In this document: piece by piece, positions 6,302 through 16,056 of the stretch | How the letters are laid out: every line of letters starts with the position of its first letter | Numbering within the stretch: position 1 is the stretch's first letter | DNA from: Acidobacteriota bacterium | GTDB taxonomy: Bacteria > Acidobacteriota > Terriglobia > Acidiferrales > UBA7541 | Length of the DNA stretch: 36,814 nucleotides | Reading direction: 5' to 3' | Assembly (NCBI GenBank): GCA_021818865.1 | Contig: JAKASX010000029.1 | Coordinates: 1-36,814, forward strand | Made by a program: the position numbers and the translations under genes | Notes under the pieces: generated by a model | The model's input: the letters and a program-made list of their open reading frames with translations, nothing else | Database searches by the model: none | What the model was told of the DNA's origin: nothing

Positions 6302-9300
6302 ATGTTCGTTCATCTGCATTGCCACAGCCAATATTCGTTCCTGCGCGGCGTCGGGTCGCCCGCGGCGCTGGTGGCCGCGGCCGCGCGCCAGGCGATGCCC
6401 GCCGTCGCGCTCACCGATACCGACGGCCTCTACGCCGCGATTCCGTTCTATCAGGCGGCGCGCGAAGCGGGTATTCGTCCGGTTCTCGGCGCGGTATTGC
6501 CGGCAGGAGAGCCCGGCGAGGAATTTCCGCTCCTTTTGCTCGTCGCAAATAGGGAAGGCTACGCGAATCTGTGCCGCCTGGTGACGCGGCGCCAGCTCGA
6601 CGCGCGCCCGCTCCCGTGGGCTCTGCTCGATCTCGAACGCGAAGGCCTCATCGCGCTCTACGCGCCGGAACGAATCGCGCCGCCCGCGGCATCCGGCGCC
6701 AAATCCCGCGCAAGCGCTACCGCGTCGCCAATTCCGCAGCCGAAAAACCCAAAATCCCGCATCGCGCGTCTCAAGGAAATTTTCGGCAAAACTTTTTACC
6801 TCGAAACGCATCATTTTCCCGCGAGCGGCCGGGGTAACCTGCGCGAAGCCCTCGCGCTTTCCCGCTCTTTCGATCTCCCGCTCGCCGCGACGAACAACGT
6901 TCATTTCCTCGCGCCCGGCGAATTCCTCGATCATCGCGTGGTCAACGCGATTCGCACCGGCCGCCTGCTCAGCCGCATTGCGCCGCCGGAAATCGCCGAT
7001 GCCGAGGCTTGGTTCAAACCGTCGGGCGCGATGGAGCGCGCCTTCGCCGACCACCCCGAAGCGTTGCGCGCGACGCTCGAAATCGCCGAGCGCGCCGATT
7101 GCAAGCTGGAACTGGGAAAACCGATTTTGCCGTCGTTTCCGGTGCCCGAGGGCGAAACGCCGTTTTCCTATCTGTGGGAGCTGTGTTTCCGCGGCGCGCG
7201 CAAACGCTACCATCCGCCCGGTCCCGAAGTGATCGCGCGGCTCACGCGCGAGCTCGAAGTGATCGATCGCCTGGGCCTGGCGCCGTATTTCCTGCTCGTT
7301 TGGGATATCGTGCGTGAAGCGCGGCGCCGCGGCGTGCCCGCGGCGGGGCGCGGTTCGGCCGCCGGCTCGATGGTGAGCTATTGCCTGGGCATTTCGCGCG
7401 TCTGCCCGTTGCGCTGGGGGCTCTATTTCGAGCGCTTCCTCAACGAGCAGCGCGGCGACGTGCCGGATATCGATCTCGATCTGTGCGGCGCGCGCCGCGA
7501 TGAAATGCTCGACTACGTCTACGGGCGCTGGGGCGCCGACCACGTGGCGATGATCGGCAGTTTCATCACGATGCGCGCGCGGCTCGCCGTGCGCGAAGTG
7601 GCGAAGGTCTTCGGCGTGGCGCCGGGCGAGGTGAACCGCTTCACGCGCCGGCTGCCGCACCGGCCGGTGCGCGAAATCATGCAGGCGATTCGCGTGCTGC
7701 CGCAATGCCGCTCGCTGCCCGTGGACGAGGAGCCGTGGCGCACGATTCTCGACGTCGCATTGCGGCTCGACGAAACCCCGCGCCACATGGGCATCCATCC
7801 CTGTGGCACGGTGATCGCGCCGGGGCCGCTCGCCGCGCTCGTGCCGCTGGAAAAAGCGACGAAAGGCATCGTCGTCACGCAATACGACATGAACGCGGTG
7901 GAATCGCTCGGCCTGATCAAAATGGATCTGCTCGGCCAGCGCGGCCTCACCACCATTTCCCTGGCGCTCGCCGAAATCGAGCGCTCCGCCGGCCGCAAAA
8001 TCGATTTCGACGCGATTCCCGAGCGCGATTCCGCGACCTCCGCGATGCTCGCCGCGGGCCGCACGATGGGCGTTTTCCAGATCGAATCGCCGGGCCTGCG
8101 CGGCTTGCTGCGGCTGATGCGCGCCCGCACGATGGACCAGCTCTCGATCGCGCTCGCGATCATTCGCCCCGGCGCGTCCGAATACGGCGCCAAGGAAACC
8201 TTCGTGCGCCGCCTGCGCGGCCGGGAGCCGGTGCGCTACGCCCATCCTTCGCTCGAACCGATCCTCCGCGAAACGCTCGGCGTCTGCGTCTATCAGGAGC
8301 AGGTGATGCGCATCGCGCAGATCGCCGGTTCGCTCTCGCTCGCCGAAGCCGATCTGGTGCGCCGCTCCAGCGCGAAATTCGCCGACGAGCGCGAGCGCGC
8401 CCGCCTGCGCGCGAAATTCTTGAAAGCGGCGGCGCGGCTGGGCCTGGCGGGCGAATCGCTCGAAGATGTCTGGCAGATGGTGGAAAAATTCGCCGGCTTC
8501 GGTTTCTGCAAGGCCCACGCGGCCACCTACGCCGATCTCGCCTTTCGCATCGCCTGGCTGAAGGCGCATTATCCGGCGGAATTTCTCGCCGCGATGTGCA
8601 GCTCCGGCGCCGGCTTCTATCACGTCTCCGCCTACGTCGAGGAAGCCAAGCGCTGGGGCATTCCCGTGCTGCTGCCTTCGGTGAATCATTCCCGCGCCGA
8701 ATACAGCGTCGAGCCGCTCGCCGCGGGCGAAACCGGCGCAAACGGAAACGGCTCGGCGTCGGCGAAAAAAGCCCTGCGTATCGGCCTGATGCAGGTGAAG
8801 GGGCTCGGCGCGGAAACGATCGCCGCCATCCTCGCCGCGCGCCAGCGGGAAGGGAATTACCGCTCGATCGAGGATTTCCTGCGCCGCGTTCGCGCCGGCC
8901 GCGATGAACTCACCGCGCTCGTTCGCTGCGGCGCTTTCGACGATGTTCCCACCGGCGAAATTTCCGCCGCATCCGGCGGCGCGGATTCCGCGTCGCCGCA
9001 CGCGATCACGCGCCCCATGCGCCTTTGGCAGCTCCATCTCGCGCTCGCGCGTCGCGCGGCGGAGTCCGCCAAAGCGCCTGGCGCCCGCCCCGGCGATCTT
9101 TTCCCCGGTGCCGAACCCGCGGAATCCGCCGGCGATTCGGGCGAAATCCCGCTGCTCGCCGATTACGACCAGGAGCAGCACCTCGCCGCCGAACTCGAAT
9201 TGCTCGAAGTCGCCGCGAGCGGCCATCCGCTCGATGCGCTGCCGCGCAACGGCGAAATCTGGAGCACGGAACTCGCGCGCCACGTCGGCCGCCGCGTCCA

Positions 9301-9541
9301 GCTGCTCGGCTGGCTGGTGACGTTTCGCCCGGTCGGCACCAAGGATTACCGCAATATGATGTTCTTGACGCTCGAGGATCAGCGCGGCATTTACGAAGCC
9401 GTGCTGTTTCCCGACGCCTACGAGCGTTACGCCGGCCTGATTTTCGAAACGCGCCTGCTCCGCGTTTCCGGCCGCGTCGAAGACGAAGCCCAAATCCACT
9501 GCGACAAAATCGAGCGTCTGAGCGCGGGCTCCGGTTCGTGA
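6302..9541 (+). CDS. dnaE2: DNA polymerase III alpha-type subunit, DnaE2-like
   Basis: 1079 residues. C-family polymerase. An N-terminal PHP domain (HLHCHSQYSFLRG at 4-16) is followed by the palm with VPDIDLD (Asp389, Asp391) and KMDLLG (Asp542), the three catalytic aspartates. Helix-hairpin-helix (GLGAETIAAILAARQREG) and an OB-fold (VQLLGWLVTFRPVGTKDYRNMMFLTLEDQRG) close the protein. Replicative DnaE1 is usually about 1160 residues or longer, and the length plus FLRG and PDIDLD resemble the error-prone DnaE2 group. The linkage to a Y-family polymerase recalls the imuA-imuB-dnaE2 mutasome. A role in damage-induced synthesis is therefore likely but inferred; it could still be the only alpha subunit of this genome. 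Long antisense frames opposite it are artefacts of high GC. Confidence 0.85.
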   Translation: MFVHLHCHSQYSFLRGVGSPAALVAAAARQAMPAVALTDTDGLYAAIPFYQAAREAGIRPVLGAVLPAGEPGEEFPLLLLVANREGYANLCRLVTRRQLDARPLPWALLDLEREGLIALYAPERIAPPAASGAKSRASATASPIPQPKNPKSRIARLKEIFGKTFYLETHHFPASGRGNLREALALSRSFDLPLAATNNVHFLAPGEFLDHRVVNAIRTGRLLSRIAPPEIADAEAWFKPSGAMERAFADHPEALRATLEIAERADCKLELGKPILPSFPVPEGETPFSYLWELCFRGARKRYHPPGPEVIARLTRELEVIDRLGLAPYFLLVWDIVREARRRGVPAAGRGSAAGSMVSYCLGISRVCPLRWGLYFERFLNEQRGDVPDIDLDLCGARRDEMLDYVYGRWGADHVAMIGSFITMRARLAVREVAKVFGVAPGEVNRFTRRLPHRPVREIMQAIRVLPQCRSLPVDEEPWRTILDVALRLDETPRHMGIHPCGTVIAPGPLAALVPLEKATKGIVVTQYDMNAVESLGLIKMDLLGQRGLTTISLALAEIERSAGRKIDFDAIPERDSATSAMLAAGRTMGVFQIESPGLRGLLRLMRARTMDQLSIALAIIRPGASEYGAKETFVRRLRGREPVRYAHPSLEPILRETLGVCVYQEQVMRIAQIAGSLSLAEADLVRRSSAKFADERERARLRAKFLKAAARLGLAGESLEDVWQMVEKFAGFGFCKAHAATYADLAFRIAWLKAHYPAEFLAAMCSSGAGFYHVSAYVEEAKRWGIPVLLPSVNHSRAEYSVEPLAAGETGANGNGSASAKKALRIGLMQVKGLGAETIAAILAARQREGNYRSIEDFLRRVRAGRDELTALVRCGAFDDVPTGEISAASGGADSASPHAITRPMRLWQLHLALARRAAESAKAPGARPGDLFPGAEPAESAGDSGEIPLLADYDQEQHLAAELELLEVAASGHPLDALPRNGEIWSTELARHVGRRVQLLGWLVTFRPVGTKDYRNMMFLTLEDQRGIYEAVLFPDAYERYAGLIFETRLLRVSGRVEDEAQIHCDKIERLSAGSGS

Positions 9542-9585
9542 GATCCGGGCTTTCGGCTGGGCGTTGCGCCGGATACCCGTTCAGC

Positions 9586-9600
9586 GTAAGATCGTCTTAC
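9586..9600. promoter_or_regulatory. palindromic operator of the AbrB/PIN locus
   Basis: GTAAGA-TCG-TCTTAC is a perfect 6-bp inverted repeat ending one base before the antitoxin ATG at 9602. AbrB-family antitoxins bind such palindromes to repress their own operon, so this is a likely autoregulatory operator. Confidence 0.6.
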
Positions 9601-9601
9601 C

Positions 9602-9859
9602 ATGGAAACGAAACTTTCCAGCAAGGGCCAGGTGGTGCTTCCGGGTCCGATTCGCCGCCGGTTGGGCCTTCAGCCCGGCGACGCTCTCGAAGCGAACGTG
9701 CGGGCCGGGCGCGTGGTGCTGACGCCGCGCCGGAAACGCATACGGAAGGCGTCCCTACGCACCGATCCCACGACGCATCTGCCGGTGCTTACGGCCGGCC
9801 CCGCCGCGCCGAAGCTGACCAGCAAGCAGGTGCGCGAAATCCTCACGGAATTTCCATGA
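9602..9859 (+). CDS. AbrB-family antitoxin (VapB-like)
   Basis: 85 residues. The N-terminal 45 residues form a SpoVT-AbrB swapped-hairpin DNA-binding domain: METKLSSKGQVVLPGPIRRRLGLQPGD followed by LEANVRAGRVVLTPRR. The C-terminal part, ending LTSKQVREILTEFP, would wrap the toxin. It neutralises the PIN toxin encoded directly downstream and probably represses the operon through the GTAAGA/TCTTAC palindrome touching its start codon. Its stop codon overlaps the toxin ATG by four bases (ATGA), which couples translation and helps keep antitoxin in excess. No strong ribosome-binding site is visible because the palindrome occupies that position. Confidence 0.9.
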   Translation: METKLSSKGQVVLPGPIRRRLGLQPGDALEANVRAGRVVLTPRRKRIRKASLRTDPTTHLPVLTAGPAAPKLTSKQVREILTEFP

Positions 9860-10266
9860 AGTATCTTCTGGACGTGAATGCTCTGGTCGCGCTCGGTTTT
9901 TTCGAGCACGAATTCCACCTGCGCGTCGCCCGCTGGGTCGCGCAAGTGTCGTCCAAGGAAGCTCCCGAACTGGCCACTTGCGCGATCACCGAACTCGGAT
10001 TCGTCCGAGTCCTCGCGCAGGCGCCGGGCTACGGAATCGCCGTTTCTCAGGCGCGCAGTCTTCTACTCCGCATGAAACAGCACGAACAGGTCAAGTTCGC
10101 GTTCTTTGCCGACGACCTCAACATCTCCCATCTGCCCGCATGGGTGAAAACTCCCAGGCAAACGACCGACGGCCATCTCGCCATGCTCGCCGCAGCCAAT
10201 GGCGCGGTACTGGCGACGCTCGACCGTAAAATTCCCCGCGCGTTCCTGATTCCCGCCGCCGGATAA
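9856..10266 (+). CDS. vapC: PIN-domain ribonuclease toxin (VapC-like)
   Basis: 136 residues. PIN-domain endoribonuclease, the toxin of the pair. The conserved acidic residues are in place: Asp6 in MKYLLDVNALVAL, Glu46 in ATCAITELGFVRVL, Asp105 in TTDGHLAMLAAANGA, and Asp123 in LATLDRKI. Together they bind the Mg2+ or Mn2+ used for RNA cleavage. VapC toxins typically cut tRNA or the sarcin-ricin loop; the target here is unknown. The length matches the TA_VapC_Mtb-type families of about 130-145 residues. The gene is intact, with no truncation. It lies just after the dnaE gene, with no integrase nearby. Confidence 0.92.
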   Translation: MKYLLDVNALVALGFFEHEFHLRVARWVAQVSSKEAPELATCAITELGFVRVLAQAPGYGIAVSQARSLLLRMKQHEQVKFAFFADDLNISHLPAWVKTPRQTTDGHLAMLAAANGAVLATLDRKIPRAFLIPAAG

Positions 10267-10458
10267 CGTAGCCGCAGGCTTCAGAGTTTGTGTGACAACT
10301 TGCGAGCGCTCCCGTCAGCGGCTAAAGCCGCGCCCTTCCGAAAAACCTGGTTGCCACACAGGTTCTTCACCTGCGGGCCATCCCCGCTGCCAGGCGGACT
10401 GTTCCACGAGCACCATGACGGAAACCGCCTGGCGGAGAATTCCCAGAGAGAAACCTGG
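10267..10458. other. intergenic region with a short hairpin repeat
   Basis: Lies between the convergent vapC and yhaM genes. GCGGCT-AA-AGCCGC (10318-10331) is a perfect short hairpin, of the same style as other intergenic hairpins in this window. CAGGT-TCTTC-ACCTG (around 10360-10374) is a second, weaker stem. No gene is seen. Confidence 0.5.
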
Positions 10459-11484
10459 CTATCGCTTGAACTTCGGCGCGGGCTCGAAGAGCGACGCGGT
10501 GGAGGGTTCGGCGGCTGCCGGCGCGGTTTTCAGATAACGGTCGAGGCGCAGAATCTGGCGCGTGAGCGCCGGATTCCGTTCGGTCCATTCCGGCTCGGCG
10601 CTGGGCGATTCGAGCGAAGCGCGCATCGCGCCCATTTTCGAATCGAGATCGTCGAGGTAATGCAGCAGCACCGCTTCGCGAATCGCCGGCAAACACGGCG
10701 AGCCGAATTCCAGATGACCGTGATGGCTGGCGATCAAATGCTCGACGACGCGCGCGAGCGGAGCGGGGAAGCCCTCAATCGAATCCATCGCGCGGCGAAT
10801 CTGTTCGAGACCGAGCAAAATATGGCCGAGCAGCCGGCCTTCGGTGGAATACCCGGTTTCGCGCGTGTATTCGAGTTCGTCGATTTTGCCGACGTCGTGC
10901 AAAATCGCGCCGGTGAGCAGCAGGTCCAGGTCCACTTCTTTGCCGTAGTGCTCGGCCACCAGCCGGCACAATCCGCACAGGCTCACCACGTGCTCCACCA
11001 GGCCGCCGCGGTAGGCGTGATGCATCGTTTTCGCCGCCGGCGCCAGTTTCAGCCGCGCCGCAATCGCCGGGTCGTTCACCAGCGACTCCACCAGTTGCCG
11101 CAGGTAGGGATTGCCGATCGAGCCGGCAATCGCCGAAAGTTCCAGGTAAAGCCGGTCGATCTCTTCGGGCGAATGCGGAAAATAATCGCGCGGATCCACT
11201 TCCGATGGGTCGGCCTTGCGCAGCCGGTCGAGCTTCAGTTGCAGCCGGTTGCGATACGTTTCCGCGCGGCCCTGCACTTTCACGATGTCGTCGCGCCCGA
11301 TCGTCTGGATGACGGCGTCGAAGCCGTCCCACATGCGCGTTTCGATCGAGCCGGTGCGGTCGGAAAGCTCCAGGCGCAGGTACGGCTTTCCCTCGCGCGT
11401 TTGCAGCACTTCTTTTGCGGAAACGAGGAACGTCGAGGTAACCGGCTGATCAGGCTGTAAGTCAGCGACGAAAACCGATTTCAT
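10459..11484 (-). CDS. YhaM-like OB-fold/HD 3'-5' exoribonuclease
   Basis: 341 residues. An N-terminal OB-fold of about 95 residues (YLRLELSDRTGSIETRMWDG) is joined to an HD domain. The metal-binding set is visible: HHAYRGGLVEHV (155-166), ILHDVGKI (His196, Asp197), and ASHHG further on. This arrangement matches YhaM of Gram-positive bacteria, a 3'-5' exoribonuclease with some DNase activity, and many uncharacterised homologues. The C-terminal 30 residues are Ala/Pro-rich and probably disordered. It is the last gene of the rfaE2-mfd-surA-yhaM operon, with its start overlapping the previous stop by four bases. A role in RNA turnover or in degrading damaged nucleic acid next to Mfd is inference. 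Confidence 0.85.
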   Translation of the reverse strand: MKSVFVADLQPDQPVTSTFLVSAKEVLQTREGKPYLRLELSDRTGSIETRMWDGFDAVIQTIGRDDIVKVQGRAETYRNRLQLKLDRLRKADPSEVDPRDYFPHSPEEIDRLYLELSAIAGSIGNPYLRQLVESLVNDPAIAARLKLAPAAKTMHHAYRGGLVEHVVSLCGLCRLVAEHYGKEVDLDLLLTGAILHDVGKIDELEYTRETGYSTEGRLLGHILLGLEQIRRAMDSIEGFPAPLARVVEHLIASHHGHLEFGSPCLPAIREAVLLHYLDDLDSKMGAMRASLESPSAEPEWTERNPALTRQILRLDRYLKTAPAAAEPSTASLFEPAPKFKR

Positions 11485-12587
11485 CGCTCGCCCTTTTTCT
11501 TTTTCTTCTTGCCTTTCGAATCGAACTGGCTGGCGGACACTTCCGTGATGGCGGTCGAGGGAACCGCGTCGGTATCCACGTAGCCGGGCTGGATGGTGAT
11601 GTAGCTCTCCTTGCGGAGCTGTTCGAGAAACTTGCGCAGCGCCGGGCCGATCTTCTGCATGTAGATGGCGTTTTCGATGTCGGTTTCCACCGCGTCTATC
11701 GGCTGGATGCCGGCCTGATAGTGCTGCTCCACCTGAAACAACTCGTATTCACCGCTGATTTTCATCACCGGCGTCATCTGGTCGTGCTGGAGCGCGAAAA
11801 CGGCGTCCTCGATCGGCTTCTGCAGCATGCCACGCGTAAAATCGCCCAGCGTTCCGCCGGCCTGCGCCGTGGTGCCCTGCGAATAAATTTTCGCCAGTTG
11901 CCCGAAATCGTCGCCGTTCCCGACGCGCGTGCGGATCGTATCCATCTGCTTCTTGATCGCCGCAACCTGGGCAGGCGTTTTGCCCTGGATCGACATGAAG
12001 ATGCCGCGCAGTACCACGGACTCCGGCCGGTTGAACTTCGCCTTGTGCGCTTCGTAATACTTTTGGATCTGTTCGTGATCGATCTGGATGGTCCCGCCGA
12101 CGTCCTGCTGAATCAGCTTCTGCGTCAGCAGTTGGTTCTTGATCTCCTCCTTGTACGTATTCCAGTTCATTCCGGAGGCTTCGACGGCGCGCCGCAGCGC
12201 GCCCATGGAATCCAGGTGGTATTGGATGCGCGTCTTGTCGAGTTCCTTCACCATGTCGATATCGACGTTGATCCCTTCATCCTTGGCCTGTTCGACGAGC
12301 AGATCCTGATCGATCAGGTCGCGCAGCACGTTTTTCGCCCGGGTGTTGTAACGCGCGTCGAGCTCGGCCGGCGTGCAAGTGGGGCAATCGTGCTTGATCT
12401 CTTCCTTCAGCGCCTCTTGCGCGGCCGTGTATTGATGGCTTGTGATGATGTCGTCGTTGACGCGGGCGATGATTTTTTCCAGCACCACGCCCTTCGGCGG
12501 GGGTACCTCCTGGGCGCCCAGTCCCACCGTTGCACCGAAAAACAGGATTGCGGCAGCCGCCGCGATGCGCGTATTCATACCCCGCAT
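11481..12587 (-). CDS. SurA-like periplasmic peptidyl-prolyl isomerase
   Basis: 368 residues. A signal peptide (hydrophobic core AAAAAILFFGATVGLG, cleavage near residue 25) is followed by a SurA_N-type helical chaperone domain (IIARVNDDIITSHQ...) and one parvulin domain at about 185-290 (ESVVLRGIFMS ... AGGTLGDFTRGMLQKPIEDAVF). It would help fold outer-membrane proteins in the periplasm. E. coli SurA has two parvulin domains; this protein has one, as in many non-proteobacterial SurA/PrsA-type chaperones. The C-terminus is a Lys-rich stretch (KGKKKKKKGER). The start at 12587 is supported by GGAGG five bases upstream, which lies at the end of mfd. The gap to the mfd stop is one base, so translation is probably coupled. 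Confidence 0.85.
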   Translation of the reverse strand: MRGMNTRIAAAAAILFFGATVGLGAQEVPPPKGVVLEKIIARVNDDIITSHQYTAAQEALKEEIKHDCPTCTPAELDARYNTRAKNVLRDLIDQDLLVEQAKDEGINVDIDMVKELDKTRIQYHLDSMGALRRAVEASGMNWNTYKEEIKNQLLTQKLIQQDVGGTIQIDHEQIQKYYEAHKAKFNRPESVVLRGIFMSIQGKTPAQVAAIKKQMDTIRTRVGNGDDFGQLAKIYSQGTTAQAGGTLGDFTRGMLQKPIEDAVFALQHDQMTPVMKISGEYELFQVEQHYQAGIQPIDAVETDIENAIYMQKIGPALRKFLEQLRKESYITIQPGYVDTDAVPSTAITEVSASQFDSKGKKKKKKGER

Positions 12588-12588
12588 T

Positions 12589-15500
12589 TTAGCCTCCCGA
12601 TTCCAGCTCCTGCAATACGCTTGTGGCCGCGGCCGCCGGGCTGCCGGTTTCCGGCTTCCATTCGATCCAGAGCACGCCAGACGGATCGAGGCTCGCCCCG
12701 CGCCGCGACCTCACCAGCCGCACCAAGCGTTCCGGCCGGACCGGCGTATCGCCGTGAAAGTGCAGCGCTAGGCGATGGTTGCGCCGCTCGACGCCGGAAA
12801 TCAGCAGCCGCTCGCAGGCGGATTTCAGCATCGCGTATTCCACCAGATTCATCACCGATCGCGGAGGCGGCCCGAAACGGTCTTCGAGTTCGCGCAGCGC
12901 ATCCTGTCGTTCGCGCTCGGTGGCGATCGAGGCGATCCGCTTGTACGCGCGCAGCCGCGCGTTTTCGCCGGGAATGTAGCCCGAGGGAATGCGCACGTCG
13001 AGGCCCAGATTCAGCGTCACGCGCACTTCCGGCCGCGAAGCTTCGCCCTTCAGCCGCGCCACCGCCTGTTCGAGCATCTGGCAATACAGATCGAATCCCA
13101 CCGCGTCCACGTGGCCGTGCTGCTCGCGCCCCAGCAGATTGCCCGCGCCGCGCAATTCCAGGTCGAGCGCGGCGATGCGGAATCCGGCCCCGAGCTCGCT
13201 GAATTCCTTGAGCGCGGCCAGCCGCTGCCGCGCTTCCGAGGAAAGCGCCGCCGCCGTCGGCACCAGCAGATATGCATACGCCCGCTCTTCCGACCGTCCC
13301 ACGCGCCCGCGCAGCTGATAAAGCTCGGCCAGGCCGAAGCGGTCGGCGCGATTGATCAGGATGGTGTTTGCTCGCGGGATATCGAGCCCGTTTTCGATGA
13401 TCGTCGTCGAAACCAGAATATCGGCTTCGTGACGGATGAATTTCAGCATCACTTCTTCCAGCTGATGCTCGTTCATCTGTCCGTGCCCCACCACGATTCG
13501 CGCGCGCGGCACCAGCTTGTGAATCTTGTCGGCGAACGTCGCAATCGTTTCCACGCGGTTGTGCACGAAAAACACCTGCCCGCCGCGGTCCATCTCGCGT
13601 TCGACCGCCCGCCGCACCAGCTCCTCGTCGAAAGGCGCCACGATCGTCTGAATCGCCAGCCGTCCGCGTGGTGGCGTTTCGATCGTCGACATATCGCGCA
13701 ACCCGGCGAGCGACATATGCAGCGTGCGCGGAATCGGCGTCGCCGACATCGTCAGCACGTCCACGTTCCGCCGTAGCTCCTTCAGCCGCTCCTTGTGCGA
13801 AACGCCGAACCGCTGCTCTTCATCCACCACCAGCAGCCCCAGATCGTGGAAGCGGACGTCCCGCGAGAGCAGCCGGTGCGTTCCGATGAGGATGTCGATT
13901 TTTCCCGCTTCCAGATCCTCCAGTATGCGTTTCGCCTCGCGCCGGCTGCGCAACCGGCTGAGCATTTCGATCCGCACGGGAAACGCGGCCATGCGCCGGC
14001 GAAACGTCTCGTAATGCTGGAAAACGAGCACCGTCGTCGGCGCGAGCACGGCCGCCTGCCGCCCGTCGGCGACCACCTTGAACGCGGCGCGCACCGCGAC
14101 TTCCGTTTTGCCGTACCCCACGTCGCCGCACAGCAGCCGGTCCATCGGCAGCGGCGATTCCAGATCGCGTTTCACGTCTTCGATCGCGCGCTGCTGGTCG
14201 GGCGTCTCGTCGTAGGGAAAGGAATCCTCGAGTTCGCGTTGCCACGGCGTATCGCCGGGATAGCGATGGCCTTCGGCGGTTTTGCGCTGCGCGTAAAGCT
14301 GCAGCAGCTTTTCCGCCAAGTCGTCCACCGACCGCTTCACCCGCTTTTTTCGCGCCGTCCACACCGTCCCGCCGAGCTTGTCGAGCGGAGGCTTCGCTTC
14401 GCCGATCGTGCGGTATTTCTGCACCAGGTCCACGCGGGCCAGCGGCACGTAAAGCCGCGCGTCGTCGGCGTAGCGAAGCAGCATGAATTCGCCGCTCGAT
14501 CCATCCGCCGAAATCTGCCGCAATCCTTCGAACGCGCCGATGCCGTGGTCCACGTGCACTACGAAATCGCCCGGTTTCAAGTCGGAAAAATCGCTCGAAA
14601 ATCCCGCGGCGCGCCGCTTCCGTGGCCGCTCGATTTCCGCGTCGAAAAGGTCCGCGTAACCGTAGATAATCAGGTCGAGCTCGGGAAACCGCACGCCTTC
14701 TGCCAGCGGAATGCGCGCCAGGACCACCCCCGCCGCGCTTTCCTCGCCCGTTTCGGCCAGCCGCGCGGCGCCGGGCCCCTGCTCGAATTCGCCCAGCCGG
14801 CACGGCGTTTCATATTCGTGGCACAGATCCATCATCCGTTCGAGTTCGCCCGCGCTCGCCGCGGAAATCACCACCGCTTCGCCCGCCTCTAGCCGCGCGC
14901 GCAGCTCCGCCATGAACGGGGCCACGTTTCCGTGGTACCGCGCGGTCGGCTGGCTCGAAAGGACCGCTTGCGGCAACTCGCCCACGGCCAGCCGCACGAG
15001 TTCCAGCCGCCTCACGCCGTCGAGTGTGCGTTCCCACTCATTGAGGGGCATCGAATAGACGGTGGGAGCCGCCGGCGCGCTCGCTTCGTCGTGGTGCCGC
15101 GCTTCATTCCACGATTCTTCCATCCGCTCCCATAGCTTTGTCGCCGCGTCGGCGATCGCCGTCGGCTCGTCCACCACCACCAGAGGATCGGTAAGCAGAT
15201 CGAAAATCGTTTTCCGCGGAGGGTCGAGCGCCGCCGCGCGAAATTCCCATCCCGGTAGCAGCAGATCGGGTCCGCTGTGGATTTCCTCCTCCGCCGTCGC
15301 CACGCCCACCGCCGCCATTTGCGCCGCCGGCAGCGGGCATTCGCCGATCGGCGGCAAGACGACGCGTTCGAGCGGCCCAATCGAGCGCTGCGTCTCCGCG
15401 TCGAATTCCCGCAGCGATTCCACCGTGTCGCCAAAGAGCTCGATGCGCACCGGGCGCTTCGCGTCCGGTGGAAAAACGTCCACGATGCCGCCGCGCACCG

Positions 15501-16056
15501 CGAATTGTCCCGGCATTTCCGCCGTGTCCTGCCGGTCGTAGCCCGCGCGAGCCAGATGCTCCACCAACTCTTCGAGCGGAATCGACTGATCGCGCATTAC
15601 CTCCCGCGCGAGCCCGCGATAAAATTCGGCGTCGCGCGTTCGCGCCATCGCCGCGCCCACCGGCGCGATCACCGCGCGCGCCTGTCCCGAAGCGATCTGC
15701 CAGAGCGCCATCGCGCGTTCGCTCGAAATTTCCGGATGCGGGGAAAGTTTTTGGTAGGGAAGAACGTCGCTCGCCGGCAGCGTCACCACCTCGCCTGCCG
15801 CGCGTCCCGCGAGGATGCGATAGAAATACCGCAGCGGCTCCGCGAGGCGTTCGGCCCGGTCATTCGATTCCACCAGCAGCACCACCGGCCGGCCGATCGT
15901 CGCCGCCGCGTGCGCCGTCACCAGCACCTTCGCCGCGTCGGTCAGCCCAGCGAGCGTCGCTTGGCCGCGTTCCTCGCGCGCCGCGCCCAGCGCGCCGCTC
16001 ACCGCGCGGTCGCGTCCCACGCGGGCGAACCATTCGGCGAGCAAGGGCAGAATCAT
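12589..16056 (-). CDS. mfd: transcription-repair coupling factor
   Basis: 1155 residues, the usual full length. Mfd releases RNA polymerase stalled at DNA lesions and recruits UvrA. The domain order is intact: UvrB-like N-terminal module (about 1-330), the RNA polymerase interaction domain ([17 protein letters not shown], near residue 500), and the translocase, with Walker [10 protein letters not shown] near residues 642-650, the DEEQ box near 744, the helicase motif [12 protein letters not shown], and the TRG/relay region. The C-terminal module follows. It overlaps the rfaE2 stop by four bases and sits one base before the surA-like gene. The mfd-surA pairing is often seen in acidobacteria and deltaproteobacteria; this statement is from general knowledge and was not checked here. 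Confidence 0.97.
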   Translation of the reverse strand: MILPLLAEWFARVGRDRAVSGALGAAREERGQATLAGLTDAAKVLVTAHAAATIGRPVVLLVESNDRAERLAEPLRYFYRILAGRAAGEVVTLPASDVLPYQKLSPHPEISSERAMALWQIASGQARAVIAPVGAAMARTRDAEFYRGLAREVMRDQSIPLEELVEHLARAGYDRQDTAEMPGQFAVRGGIVDVFPPDAKRPVRIELFGDTVESLREFDAETQRSIGPLERVVLPPIGECPLPAAQMAAVGVATAEEEIHSGPDLLLPGWEFRAAALDPPRKTIFDLLTDPLVVVDEPTAIADAATKLWERMEESWNEARHHDEASAPAAPTVYSMPLNEWERTLDGVRRLELVRLAVGELPQAVLSSQPTARYHGNVAPFMAELRARLEAGEAVVISAASAGELERMMDLCHEYETPCRLGEFEQGPGAARLAETGEESAAGVVLARIPLAEGVRFPELDLIIYGYADLFDAEIERPRKRRAAGFSSDFSDLKPGDFVVHVDHGIGAFEGLRQISADGSSGEFMLLRYADDARLYVPLARVDLVQKYRTIGEAKPPLDKLGGTVWTARKKRVKRSVDDLAEKLLQLYAQRKTAEGHRYPGDTPWQRELEDSFPYDETPDQQRAIEDVKRDLESPLPMDRLLCGDVGYGKTEVAVRAAFKVVADGRQAAVLAPTTVLVFQHYETFRRRMAAFPVRIEMLSRLRSRREAKRILEDLEAGKIDILIGTHRLLSRDVRFHDLGLLVVDEEQRFGVSHKERLKELRRNVDVLTMSATPIPRTLHMSLAGLRDMSTIETPPRGRLAIQTIVAPFDEELVRRAVEREMDRGGQVFFVHNRVETIATFADKIHKLVPRARIVVGHGQMNEHQLEEVMLKFIRHEADILVSTTIIENGLDIPRANTILINRADRFGLAELYQLRGRVGRSEERAYAYLLVPTAAALSSEARQRLAALKEFSELGAGFRIAALDLELRGAGNLLGREQHGHVDAVGFDLYCQMLEQAVARLKGEASRPEVRVTLNLGLDVRIPSGYIPGENARLRAYKRIASIATERERQDALRELEDRFGPPPRSVMNLVEYAMLKSACERLLISGVERRNHRLALHFHGDTPVRPERLVRLVRSRRGASLDPSGVLWIEWKPETGSPAAAATSVLQELESGG

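Noticed and set aside
5891-9499. A 1202-codon open frame on the minus strand opposite dnaE
   Set aside because: The translation is low-complexity, rich in Arg, Glu, His and Ala, with no known domain. It mirrors the codon bias of a high-GC gene on the other strand, and dnaE has a complete family match.
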